Shown piece after piece: positions 47,909 through 59,313 of a stretch of DNA of 64,000 bases. The notes beneath the pieces are model-generated. The model saw nothing but the letters and a program-made list of their open reading frames with translations, was not told where the DNA came from and searched no databases. The stretch is taken from contig JBNGIO010005405.1 of assembly GCA_049999805.1 (NCBI GenBank), positions 1 through 64,000 of the forward strand, read 5' to 3'. Origin of the DNA: Folioceros fuciformis (taxonomy: Eukaryota; Anthocerotophyta; Anthocerotopsida; Anthocerotales). The stretch's first letter is position 1; every line of letters begins with the position of its first letter. The position numbers and the translations under genes are program-made.

Positions 47909-50848
47909 TCATGGCGATTCATCTGCTGGTGAAAATAGTGACACAGATTGCCATTGGTGTCGACTACTGACCTTGGATGCTTTCAGGTGTTGGTCGATCT
48001 TGTTCCCAATCCCAGGATCTCTTGCTAGCATCTCCATCAGACCGCCACCGTGCACCCGACCTTCCGGAAGAGAAAGCGAATTCATGTTGAAGGCTCCATC
48101 ATCGGAGGTTCTCGAGGTGAGGACCTCACCAAGCTTACCACGGCTCGAGGGGGTTATGTCAGCAGCGCCCAAGTTTTGCATCGACAAGGGAACGAGTACC
48201 TTCGGCGGAATAAGTGATCCCAATAATGTAGTCTGGGACGGAGGATAACTGCCTGAGCTGACACGGTGGAGAGTTGCTGAGGGAGTGACCAATACTCCAG
48301 TCATGGAACTGGTTCCTTGAGGAAGGGGCCTGGAGGAAGCACCGAAAGCTGATCCCACCACTGACAACCCACTGTCCAAACCAGACTCGGTAGCTCCTGC
48401 TGCTGGTGGAGCCCATGAGTTCGCGTTGGCAGTTTCCATTCGTGACAGGTCCTCTTCACTAGAATCGATGCCAGACTCACCGAAGTCACGCATTTCAGAA
48501 TCTCCACTTGCAGTTTCTGTGAGGCCTGTTGTGCTTCCTGATGGATCTGCTGTTCGTTTGGTCAGTGTGGGTCCTGGCACAAGCCCTCGAAACAGGCCAG
48601 GTGAGAGTCCAGGGCCAATGACAGAACCCGCATGAACCCTAGTGTCATGCACAAGCCCACTATGAGCAGCACAAAGGCCGGTCTTCCCCCGGGCAAATCT
48701 CTCACAAGGCTCGGGTTTCAACGTACCCCCAGCCAAAGACACACCATCACATGCGTATGCAAAAAATGGCGATCCCTCTACACCCCACTGACACCGCTTG
48801 CCTCCACCGTGAGCCTTGCAGAAATCTGTACTTCCCTGGGCACTCTTCCCACAAGCTTCGAACTTGCATCGCTTTCCTCCTCCATGTCGAACACAGTGAT
48901 CCGTCCTCCCCCGAGCACTTTTCGAGCAACCCTCAACAGCACAGCGCTTACCACCACCATGGGCAACACAGAAGGCTGTCCCCCCGTGCACACTCTTGCT
49001 GCATATTCCTCCCCCTTCATGCATGCATCTCTTGCCGCCTCCGTGGCCCTTGCAAAGAGGCGTGCTCCCCTCGGCGCCTTTATTACAACCTGCAATCATA
49101 CATCGTTTCCCTCCCCCATGGGCTTTGCAAAACATTGTACTTCCTTGAGCACCTTTGGTGCAACCTTGAAATTGGCATCTTCTGCCACCTCCATGCGAAA
49201 TGCAAAGCCCAGAATATCCCTCTGCACTCTTTGTGCACCCTTCAGTCTGGCATCTCTTTCCTCCACCATGCCTAATGCACAGCCCGGAACGGCCTCTGGC
49301 AGCTTTAGAGCAGCCCTCAGAGCTGCACCGGCGTCCCCCCCCGTGCCCTATGCAGTAATCTGTCTTGCCTTCGGCACTCTTCGTGCACCCCAGCTTTTGA
49401 CACCTTCGCCCGCCACCATGTGCCTTACAATACACAGTGCGCCCTTCCGCTCCCTTGTTACACCCTTGTTTCTCACATCGGCGACCTCCTCCATGAGCTA
49501 TGCACAAGCCAGAGGCACCTCGAGCCCCTTTCCCACACCCACGGAACTTGCACACTTTGGACACCTTCTCAGACGGTGGTACAGATGCTGAAGTGGTGGA
49601 CGTCGTGCAGCTGGTTGATGTTCTCATGCTCATCGGGAGCTCCTGCTCCACCCTATTCACATGACACTCCGGCACAGGCTCAGCAGGCCTGGGAACTTTC
49701 GGCAAATGTTCGTGTACGTGACTGCAAGGGGGCGCCGGATGAGGACTTCCCATCAGCAAAGACGGCATGAAACCACCACTGGTCCTCCATCGAGCGGACG
49801 AAGAACCCTCGTCCAACACAGGCACAGGACCACCAGATGCTCTGACAATTTCTCGGTTATCCACCGCAATTTCGCGCAATCCCAGCTCTAAGAGCATGCC
49901 AGACTCGCAGTGAGCCTTCCTCATGCTCGAAAGCTTTTCTCCTTCCCTATTCTGGCCAGAAAGATTCCCCATGGACCCAAGCTCCAAAATAAAACCCGGA
50001 CTGTTCTCCATGTGCCTGGACAGGCCACCTCGTCTAGTCCCCTCAAATGACCGCCCACCTCTGCTTACAGATTCACCAAGATTTCCCCTTTGACCTAACT
50101 GCAACTGTACACCCGAATTCAAGTTGTGGTCTTCGTCAGGATGATTGTAAACGGATCCAGAATCCCTCGACTCTCTGGACTGGCTGCAGTCCAGATGACT
50201 AAACAAAAGCCCGTCACATCCAGACCCGATGGACAGAAACCCATCAGACGCTCTGGACCTCACAGACGAACCCAAGAACGAGCCTTGACTGTCCGGACTC
50301 TCCGAGATAGTGTCCATCTGACCCAACGACAGAGTGGTGGGAGAATCAATATCAAAGCAGAAATTGCCCCCCGAAAAACTAGCAGCACCTTGGCTGGGCC
50401 GGATGTCGATAGGGGAGCTCCCTTGTCCCAGGACAAGAGAGCTGCCCAGATCCTCCTTCAAACCACTCCCCTTTGCACCCCTCTTCCTCTTCCCCCCGGA
50501 GGAGCTGGCTTGGCCACGCCCATCCCTGGGAGCTTCAGTTGGACAATCAATCTTCGGGCCCCAAGACCAACATCCAGCAGAATAGATATTACCACCATCC
50601 ATCTCCCTGGGAGTGTCCGTCCCGATGGACAAAGTCGTGGTGATGGCAGATTGGGAAGAATGCACGTACTGGAGGTCGGGATCATTCAACCTGGTCACGA
50701 GCTGCTCGCTTCTTCCATCCCCGCAGAAGGGAAAGTTGCTTCTCTGCTGCACGTTCTGCACTCTCCCATCTCCTGCATGCAGAAAACTAAAAGCCTGCGA
50801 GGATCCTGCCACTCTGCTGTCCCCATAGGATTCGCGCCGCCCAGTCAT
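47909..50848 (-). CDS. protein with 24-residue Cys/His-GGG zinc-finger-like repeats (WRKY19-like N-terminal repeat family)
   Basis: An open frame of 979 codons. The N-terminal 400 residues are Ser/Gly-rich and disordered, with a basic patch GGKRKRGAKG that may be a nuclear signal. A block of ten regular 24-residue repeats and one degenerate one follows, from CKFRGCGKGARGASGLCIAH to about residue 720. Each has the pattern C-x4-C-x10-11-C-x2-H-GGG-(R/K)-R/K and probably binds a metal. This repeat is known from plant proteins annotated as WRKY19-like, yet no WRKY domain (WRKYGQK) occurs here. The last 250 residues are again disordered. A donor-like AAG|GTCAGT near the 3' end could shorten the C-terminus. 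The start lies 55 bases from a 400-N gap, so a 5' exon may be missing. Confidence 0.85.
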   Translation of the reverse strand: MTGRRESYGDSRVAGSSQAFSFLHAGDGRVQNVQQRSNFPFCGDGRSEQLVTRLNDPDLQYVHSSQSAITTTLSIGTDTPREMDGGNIYSAGCWSWGPKIDCPTEAPRDGRGQASSSGGKRKRGAKGSGLKEDLGSSLVLGQGSSPIDIRPSQGAASFSGGNFCFDIDSPTTLSLGQMDTISESPDSQGSFLGSSVRSRASDGFLSIGSGCDGLLFSHLDCSQSRESRDSGSVYNHPDEDHNLNSGVQLQLGQRGNLGESVSRGGRSFEGTRRGGLSRHMENSPGFILELGSMGNLSGQNREGEKLSSMRKAHCESGMLLELGLREIAVDNREIVRASGGPVPVLDEGSSSARWRTSGGFMPSLLMGSPHPAPPCSHVHEHLPKVPRPAEPVPECHVNRVEQELPMSMRTSTSCTTSTTSASVPPSEKVSKVCKFRGCGKGARGASGLCIAHGGGRRCEKQGCNKGAEGRTVYCKAHGGGRRCQKLGCTKSAEGKTDYCIGHGGGRRCSSEGCSKAARGRSGLCIRHGGGKRCQTEGCTKSAEGYSGLCISHGGGRRCQFQGCTKGAQGSTMFCKAHGGGKRCMIAGCNKGAEGSTPLCKGHGGGKRCMHEGGGICSKSVHGGTAFCVAHGGGKRCAVEGCSKSARGRTDHCVRHGGGKRCKFEACGKSAQGSTDFCKAHGGGKRCQWGVEGSPFFAYACDGVSLAGGTLKPEPCERFARGKTGLCAAHSGLVHDTRVHAGSVIGPGLSPGLFRGLVPGPTLTKRTADPSGSTTGLTETASGDSEMRDFGESGIDSSEEDLSRMETANANSWAPPAAGATESGLDSGLSVVGSAFGASSRPLPQGTSSMTGVLVTPSATLHRVSSGSYPPSQTTLLGSLIPPKVLVPLSMQNLGAADITPSSRGKLGEVLTSRTSDDGAFNMNSLSLPEGRVHGGGLMEMLARDPGIGNKIDQHLKASKVSSRHQWQSVSLFSPADESP

Positions 50849-50903
50849 GTTTCCTCACGCCACCCGCCCACCCCTCCGCCCACGTCCACAACAAGCTCTG
50901 CAA

Positions 50904-51303
50904 NNNNNNNNNNNNNNNNNNNNNNNNNNNNNNNNNNNNNNNNNNNNNNNNNNNNNNNNNNNNNNNNNNNNNNNNNNNNNNNNNNNNNNNNNNNNNNNNN
51001 NNNNNNNNNNNNNNNNNNNNNNNNNNNNNNNNNNNNNNNNNNNNNNNNNNNNNNNNNNNNNNNNNNNNNNNNNNNNNNNNNNNNNNNNNNNNNNNNNNNN
51101 NNNNNNNNNNNNNNNNNNNNNNNNNNNNNNNNNNNNNNNNNNNNNNNNNNNNNNNNNNNNNNNNNNNNNNNNNNNNNNNNNNNNNNNNNNNNNNNNNNNN
51201 NNNNNNNNNNNNNNNNNNNNNNNNNNNNNNNNNNNNNNNNNNNNNNNNNNNNNNNNNNNNNNNNNNNNNNNNNNNNNNNNNNNNNNNNNNNNNNNNNNNN
51301 NNN
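50904..51303. other. assembly gap of 400 N
   Basis: A run of exactly 400 Ns immediately upstream of the Cys/His-GGG repeat gene, in what should be its promoter or 5' UTR. Confidence 0.99.
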
Positions 51304-53831
51304 CATGTACATACTCAGGGGGAAGGAAATCCGGGGCAGGAAGAAGGACAAGGCCTGGAAGCCGGCACCCGAGGGGAGCAGGCGGAGGAGCAACCGGGCA
51401 AGCACGTCCTGAGGATGCAGCAGTTAAGGACCCACAACTCTAGAAGGCGCTGGGATCTGCGCTACGAGACGCAAGGGAGGCGGCGCACGGGCGAGAGGGC
51501 AACAGCGTCGCGAGCGAGGCAGCTTCAGGGAGTCGGCTCGACTGATGGACGCCCGCCCGGCGGGAGCCTCAAAGCAAGCAGGCACGCAAGCAAGAAAGGT
51601 GAGGACGAAATCCCAGGAGCGGCAGCCGGCTCTATACGTGCCTCGCGCCCCCTGTACGCCGCACTGTTTCTCGGGCCAGCGCTAGGCCTGTCGCTGGGCC
51701 ATAGGCCGTAGAGGACGGGTGAGGCGCGGCCAGGCTATAGGCTCTGCCCGAGGGCGCTGGTCCCAAGGCGGACTGCGGGCGGTGCTAGGCCGGTGGGACG
51801 CCGATCAGGCTAAAGCAGACGTCGTCTAAAATAAGCGTCGCCTTTAACGCCGGGAAAAAGAGGTGTGTGCTCGGCACGGCCCCGCCGGATTCCTTTGTTC
51901 TTTTGTGCAGCGGAGGAATCTTATGCCGGTTTGCGCTGGCAATGGCTGCCGCATGCTCACCGTCTGGTAGGCTGGTCACTGGTGCTGGCCGTGGCTGCCC
52001 GCTGCTGCGAGTCTTGGAGTTCTAGATTCTGAATCCTGCAGTATGTGTGGTGAGCGCAAGAACCTGGAGCTGGGATGAGTAGTTTTGCTGCTCTAGCGTG
52101 TCCTCCACATTTTGCTTCTCTCTCTATTTACTTAGTCGCGTCGCGCAGCGCAGCCTCGAGTCTGGAGTCTAGTGCTGCGATTTGCACAGTTGTTGTAAAA
52201 CTTGTGAACAAGGTTTACAGGCCCGGGTGTGATGGAATCTCTTGCTGGCTGGCTAGCCTATATCAGCCCGGTATCGTCACGTGATGGAAGCGAGCTGAGC
52301 TGAATATGCAAATGACTGTGCAGTGATTTTGTTTAACGCATGCGTCGGAGTTAGACGCAAGTAGGTCTTGATTTTGCACCTGGGACGTGGAGAACCGGGG
52401 GAGAGACCTGCATCGATTCTTTGGTGTGATCGAGGATCGGAAAGATATGTTTGATGTCGGATTCTTGATTTCTTCCGACTGCCGGCTCCTTTCGTTCACT
52501 TGCTGGAGGATGACTTAGATCAGCCAAAACCTAGCTTGAGGCGTTTGGCATGCTTGTCGATGTATTTAACATGGTGTGTACTCTTCATCACGTTGCGCCA
52601 TCACGTTACTCCCCGCGAGCGGAAGCGGGAGCAGGTTTAGGTCGCAGCAAGCAGGAGGGGGGGCGTGGGAGCCACGAATGAGACCCTGGTTGGCGCCATG
52701 GGGCTGGCTAGAGCAAGTGGCAAACTTCAAGGAGGCCATTGATGCAGGCAAGCACACTTGCCTCGTAATTGGCGCAGATGCTTCTACTGTGTCCTTGTGG
52801 TTTAATGTGTGCACCAGCACAGCCTATTGCGGACGTGAGGTCGATGAAGAGGGGTGCTCCCGGCCTGCTTCTCTGTCTGCAGCAGGGACAAGGGTGTTGT
52901 CCCAGCTCTGTGCCACTGTTGGACGCGAGGAGGCCCTTTGGGCAACGCAATGGAGCAACGGGAATGGTTCTTGCCCGGAATAGCGTCCAGGAATCTAGCG
53001 CCTTGAGGGAGAAAGGGCGGGCCGCGACGGTCGTCACACGCTTCCAGCCAATGGCATCGCTTTGTCAGGCGGGGCCACCGGTGGTAGGGCCGTCGCACGG
53101 TGCCGAGAGGCCCCAAGAGATTCCAGTGGTGCCCCGCTATTTTAGCTGCCAACAGGCTCGAGGAAAACTGCAACTGGGGCATGACCAGTGATGGTTGGAA
53201 ATCCGGAGAGCTGGTCGCTTGGTCACACATGCAATAGGTTTTACATGGCTGAAATATCGGACGGCAAGCTAAACTATACTAAATCCGCCTTTTCCATGTC
53301 CAGCTTGTCTGTTGACAGCTTGCCACCGCCCCGTCCCTGCCCTTCCCCTCGAATTGGGAGCTCGGACTTCATGCTGGATTCTAGTGGACAATGAGAGAAG
53401 GCTGGTCACATTCAACCTTGCAGCGAGATGCCGCTCCCCGTCCGACACATGGAAAATAGCATTTCCGCCAACAGTACTGTATCAGAGTGATACTGCGGCA
53501 CTGCAGGGTTTCGCAGGACACATCCGAAGTTCTACTTGCAAACCCAGCATATGTGTATGTCCCAGTTCGACATTTGTCAATCGTGTTCTGGAAAACTACG
53601 GAATGGCTGATACAATGTCCCTTTCGTGCACTCACCGTTCAGCATTCACATCACTCCTGTAGGTCTCCTTGTAATCTCATGATCATGTATAATGGACGTC
53701 TCTCTCCTGCAATCCAAGCCAACTTTACTTCCCGCCAGGCTTGTTGTACTGTGTAAGAGCCCAACGACGTGCACGTCACAAAAATTACGTCTAGACTCTA
53801 GAGTCTGGACATATTACTGCTGTATGTCTTG
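51304..53831. other. 2.5 kb with no recognised gene
   Basis: The left 450 bases are G+C-rich and may be 5' flank of the repeat-protein gene. Later short frames (for example 52576-52983 plus and 52802-53230 minus) overlap each other on opposite strands and show no known domain. The last part is the 3' flank of the TMC-like gene. Confidence 0.35.
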
Positions 53832-56800
53832 TCATTCTAGTTCTGGAGTTACAACAGGACTTGAAGCCCAGCTGACAGCCAGGGGTGAGAGGTGGCGCGT
53901 GGGGCCGGACTTCTGCAGCGCGCCGTACTCATTCGGGTACTTGCCTTTTGCATACCAGCCTAGTGCACATGGAGACGGACTGCTGGCTCTATTACAAGGT
54001 GTTGACTTAGCAGCGCTGAGCCACTTAGGCAGGAGGAAGCGATGTCGAAGATCCTCCAACTCTGCCTCCGAATGCTTGAGACAGTCTCTGTTGGGCACTT
54101 CGATGCTGTTAGTCTCGGAGCCTTGATTCGTTTCCATGCTTGGGAGGCAGAAAGCATCACTTTGTTTCTACAAAACAAAGTGGTCGATACTGGGAAAGCA
54201 AAGCTGGGCTGGGGTACCTGACTGCGCATGAAGGAGGATCTTTCAACCACCTCACGCTTTTGAAGATCCAGCTCCCTTGTGGTCATCTTCAGGTGCTGTC
54301 TAGATCTGGCGAGCTGAGACCTGAGCAGCACCAAACTGACAACTAATATTGCCAGGATTCCTATCAGGATGCCTGGATTCCCAATCCACTCAAGCACGAT
54401 CCACACAATACTGGGTGCTCTCTGCAACACAATACCGCCCGCAATGAGAACGTGGCAGCCAATCTGGCAATGACGGATAGAGTTTGTTTGGCCCAACCTG
54501 AATGTATGTTGATAACACCGAATACATAGTTCTCTCATCGCGCACAGGACCACAAAAGCTTGTAGTGCTTTGCACCAAAAGAAGAGACACTGGGACACTG
54601 CACAAAATTAAGGTGAGACATAGCAAGCCATAGGTGACGTTGGATGTTCGAGACGCACTATATCGCTTCTCCAGGGCAGAACATGTTTTTGTGAGGGATA
54701 GCTGTGGACATCAGCACGAGCCAAGGGTCAAGTTCTGGCTATCTTCTTCACGAACCAGGAACCAGGAGTCTGCTTTTACCTTCATGCAGTAGAAGGTGAC
54801 GAGGTTGACTATCACTGCCAAAGGTGCTGCGGCAGGAGCAAAACAGGAGCCGATCCAGATGAGGGCTTCAAGGTACAGAACGTCAAGAGCCATGTTCTCT
54901 ACTGACATTTGCCTCTTAGACTGTCACAACAGACCTAGTCAGCTCTGCAGCAGAGATTTGCAACTACAACATGCATCATCAAAGCCAAAGAGCGAACCTT
55001 GAACACCCATAGAGTAATGAATCCTGTGAGAAGCTCCAGGCCATTGTTGATAAGGGTCGTGGTAATGATAAGCCTGATGAGCTGTGCCCCAACTGTGTTT
55101 TCCACACAGGTCGGTACGCACCTCAAGTACTGCAAATCCAGAAAGGGTCTCAGAAGCTCCTTTCAGCATACCGTCATCGAGCTTGCATGTCAAGTGACAG
55201 TTCGCTCTGTTCAATGCAAGATGGCTGCAATCGATGTACCTGGTCCACAGTGCAAACACCCCACGTTCCAAGGTTCACATTTGTGCAGCAGATGTATCCA
55301 TCACCACACGAGGACGTTGATACAGAGCAATCTGCATATTCACGTTCACCGTGACGTTCACGTCGAGCACCGTTGAGCATCATAAAGAGCCTGAATTGAG
55401 AGCATCGAATGGTCACAGTTTCGTTGAATCTTTCGGACAAACAAGGTTGCTTTCGACATTCAAACTGATTCAGAAAATGGCAAACCTTGTGATAAGAGTA
55501 GAGAGGTTGACTGCTCTCAACAAGTAGAGCTTCACCAGGAGAACCCGATCGTGCAAAGCTGGATTCCAGTTCTCTATTGCCACAATAAGACGAGTGATCA
55601 TAGGTCCTACTACATTCAAGGCCGCTAAAAGTAGAGGTTGTCCAAATCCCGTCCCTGAGGAGAAGTACTATTGTCATGCCATTGCAGACCCCAAACGTGA
55701 AAACTCTTATGTGACGGTGCTCAAAACAATGCATAAGTTGCATCTATTTCACACAACTAGCCATTCTGAAACACTGGAGAGGGAAGGTCCAAAATGCAAA
55801 ACCAATTTTCTTGTTGATTTTGCCAGCATATTTCACCAGGAAAACTATAGCCACCACACTAGCACCCAGGGACAGTGGCCACAAGACAAAGGCTGCAAAA
55901 TAGCCCTGCCATCAACATGGGAATTTAAGCATGCATAATGCAAAACAAGATGCTCGAAGGGTTACGATTCACGGGCAGCAGCTTTCGAATTTAAACGAGG
56001 CAGACTGAAGGTGGCAAACTTACAAGACGGTCCCTCCATGTGACTCCAGTTGTCGCAGCTTTGCTTGAAATATCTGCTATCAGCTCCTGCAGTTCTGTCC
56101 GAATGCTCCGCCTCAGCTTTGCTGCTGCCTGTCATCCCATTTAGCAGTTGAATCCATCTGAGTTTGTGAAAAATGACGTCCCTGCAAGGAGGATCAAAGG
56201 AACTCCATCGAAGAATCAGCTGCAAAAGGCTCAGCTCTCACATCATGAGAAGTCACGTGGAAGTCCCAAGACGTAAACACCAGGGCTGAACAAGGAAACA
56301 CACTACTCTTATATGGCATCGCAACATCACCACTGCCCATTATCCTTGATGCTATCCTGCAAGCGTATGCAGCAAAGGGGAAACATGCCACCATGAGAGC
56401 CAGGCCTGCAGGTTATTTCCGAAGTCAAACGAGCGGCTGAACTGACAGCCGTCCAGACTGTGCCTGCAATCCCATGAAAGCAGCGGGCAAAATATATGAA
56501 AGCATGGAGTATCAAGAGGTTCACCTAACAAGTAGAGCGATCAAGCTGACAAGGAACATAATGGCGATTGCAGTAGGATATGCCCAATCCACACGATATG
56601 CACCAGGCTGATCAGCTCGGCTGTAGAAGTAACCTCCGAAATACACCCACGTCCTCTCTAAAGCATCACCCTTCACCATACCTTCGAGTGAGTTATCATA
56701 AGTAACACTGACATAATGCAAGTATAGATGTGATTCTGGTGAACGTATAACAGGCCAGAGGACCCCCGATTGGAGCTTCACATGTGAATACTTGAGATGC

Positions 56801-58658
56801 AGACCCTACAATCTAGGAACCAAATGCCTCGGAGAAATCATTTCAGGGTGGTGGAAAAACATGTCCATCCCAGTATAGCGCGGAAATTGATCTGTGATAA
56901 AGCAATATCCCAATGCTATGCAGGCCCGCTTCGACAAGTTGGATAGCTAGTGGGACACTTTGACCATCAAACAAACTGTGCAAGGTTCAGCAAAAGAAAA
57001 CGGCTGACGCAAGTGCAATCAACCTGTACAACTGCCTTGAAACCCGGCTTCGTGAACAACTTCCATGAGTAACCGGGCGGAGGCTTGACCCAGAAAGGGA
57101 TTATCAACATTCCAACCCATATTGCAGCGATCATCACGTTTAGAAAGAGCACCCATCGTAGGAAAGCAAACGCCAGCATCACGGCTGACCCAAAGGCTCC
57201 TTCGATTGCTTTGAGAGATTCCAACCAGGGGCTCCAATGAAATTTCCATCTTTTGGTCTGGAGATGCAGTGTGTCAGGGAAAACACTAGTAAATGAACGG
57301 AGCAAAGGGGATAAATCGTCACAGTTCGATGGGGATGAACACACCCCCTGAGCAGCTTTCTTAAGTCGTCGCTTGTATGCCCAGCGCTGGAAGCAGGAGC
57401 ATCTGCCGAAGGTGGACGCTTTGGGATGGCCATCCTTTTCAATCAATTCGATTCTTTCTTTAGCCCTTTTCACAGTATCTGAGACCTGCCCACGTACAGG
57501 AATGCATTGTTAGCCCCAAATCGACATCATCGTAGGCCTCCACCCTGTCAATTTCACAACATCAAGGACCACCAAACTTATGGGTGAAAAGACCTCTACC
57601 CCATAATGTTCCAGTCTAAGGAGTGAGCTGCAGCAGTCAGAAGTAAAAACGCTTAAAAATTTGCCATTAATTTTTGTTCGAAAAGGAAGCTGTAGCAGTC
57701 AGGAAGATTGGATTTGAACCATTTTCCGATGCATGTCCTGCTCGGCAGCATCCATGTTCTCCTGTTCGACATTTCGTTGCGATCCTTCTCTGAAAGGAGC
57801 TTCTGCGCTCCCTCCTTTCCCGAATCCCTTTTGGTGCACAACCGAAGTCTTCTTGGATGACGATGAGATGGTATCTCTACTAAACCTGCTTGCAGGTAGA
57901 CGACTGTCAGGGTTCCCGGCTGGAATATCTGCTGCCCCACCCTGGCTGCTGGGGGAGACCTCAGGAGGCTGATCAATCACAATGGCTGTTTCAGCAGCCG
58001 CTTCTGACACGGCATACTGCGCAGAATTTGGGAGGGAAATCGGCGATGCTGAAGGACCTGTTAAGAGTGAAGGGGCCAGGCTAACATGAGAGCCAGCTGG
58101 CATTCCTTCAGGACTGTCGAGCAAAGCATCTTGTGCACTTCCAGCAGCACCTGTGGCAGGCATCTCCTCCCTGTTGCCAACATGCATGATCCTTTCTCGG
58201 ATTGGTTGCTCAGATTGTGAGGAGAGGCCAGTCATGGAATTCTTGCGATACCGCGGCCTTGGAGACTTGGAGTCATCTGGATACCCCAAAGGTGCTATCC
58301 TGAAATCGTGGGCTGATGGTGCAGACTCACGCACCTCCGGACGAGGAGGAATGAACTGAGACCTAAACTGGCTCTGCTCAGCACGAGTAGAATCCAACTC
58401 AAGAAAGGTTGCTGGATGGGAGGATAGAACACTACGACGAGGTGGACTGGCATCATGAGAGAAAATGGACATAGGCTCGATCGTGTCCGCCTTCGGTACC
58501 ACTGCAGGGTCCAAGGGTGGAAGCTTGCCTCTAGGTTGAGCCATGTTCTCAGGCTTGATATCCTGTGCGCGTAAGGGGACCCATTTCTGAGGGTGGAATA
58601 TCCTCTTGCCTCCAGATGACGAGGCCATGAAGGTCAGATTGGCGAGCCAGGCAGACAC
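53832..58658 (-). CDS. TMC-family (transmembrane channel-like) membrane protein
   Basis: Homologue of the TMC channels, of which animal TMC1/2 form the hair-cell mechanotransduction pore. Exons that I can phase: 58658-57720, 57485-57024, about 56781-56525, 56405-56242, 56128-56024, 55905-55803, 55654-55485, 55390-55240, 55129-54998, 54914-54780, 54701-54498, 54421-54218, 54167-53832. From 56405 to the stop every junction is GT-AG and in phase. A disordered N-terminus of about 310 residues precedes LESLKAIEGAFGSAVMLAF. TM segments include FLRWVLFLNVMIAAIWVGML, then the RTWVYFGGYF block, AIAIMFLVSLIALLV and FTSWDFHVTSHD. The TMC signature CVENTVGAQLIRL and LEALIWIGSCFAPAAAPLAV follow, then GNPGILIGILAILVVSLVLL. 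The 56781/57024 and 56525/56405 junctions are unresolved (a short exon may be missed). Confidence 0.88.
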
Positions 58659-59313
58659 GGCTCGTCTACATCAAGGCAGCTGGGAAAGAGAGGCAGAAAG
58701 AGATGAAATCTTCGCTGTCCATGCCGTTTCTTTACCAAAAGGCCCTGCCAGCAATTGATGCATTGTGTCCAGGCATGGTGCCTAACACAAGAGGAGACCA
58801 ATTGCACGCATATGCATTGAAACAATCGCCACCAGAGCTTCCATCACCTAGCTCGCACCCACAAACCCTACAAAATAGCAGCTGCCATCCAGAACAAACT
58901 GGGACATGCTCCCAATTCACCTGTGGCCCAGTACAAGGAACCAGCAGATGCAGTGGGCAAAACACACAAAGAAGCAGCCATGGGCAGAATTATCGTATGC
59001 ACAGGGAGGCGAACTACACCGCAGCAACTTTATCGCCTCGATCACCAGACTCCATCATGCTCATTAATCGCCCCCACATTTTTTCTTCAATCTGAAGTCG
59101 CCACACCTGACAGTTGGCTTTTGTCTCTCCAGTTTCATGTGACAATTGCTACAACCGTTTTGCCCGGTAAAAGCCATTTTCGCCTAGTATTCATAAGACC
59201 TGTGCTGGAAATGACACGCATCATCCCTCTCTGTTCATCCTGGTTTGGCGACACCAGCGGAACCTTCACAATGACACCGTGGAGTTGAACCCTACGAATG
59301 CCTACTCAGGATT
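58659..59313. other. spacer between the TMC-like gene and the PPR frame
   Basis: Holds the promoter of the TMC-like gene and the 3' end of the PPR gene. No gene recognised. Confidence 0.4.

Noticed and set aside
48632-49591. A 319-codon plus-strand frame with Cys- and Ser-rich repeats
   Set aside because: It is the complementary reading of the Cys/His-GGG repeat block on the minus strand.
52576-53230. Opposing frames of about 135-142 codons
   Set aside because: They overlap on opposite strands with no domain or splice support.
53832-58658. OSCA/TMEM63 (DUF221) channel or bestrophin as the identity
   Set aside because: The CVENTVGAQ signature and the LIWIGSCFAP block match TMC; OSCA and bestrophin signatures are absent.
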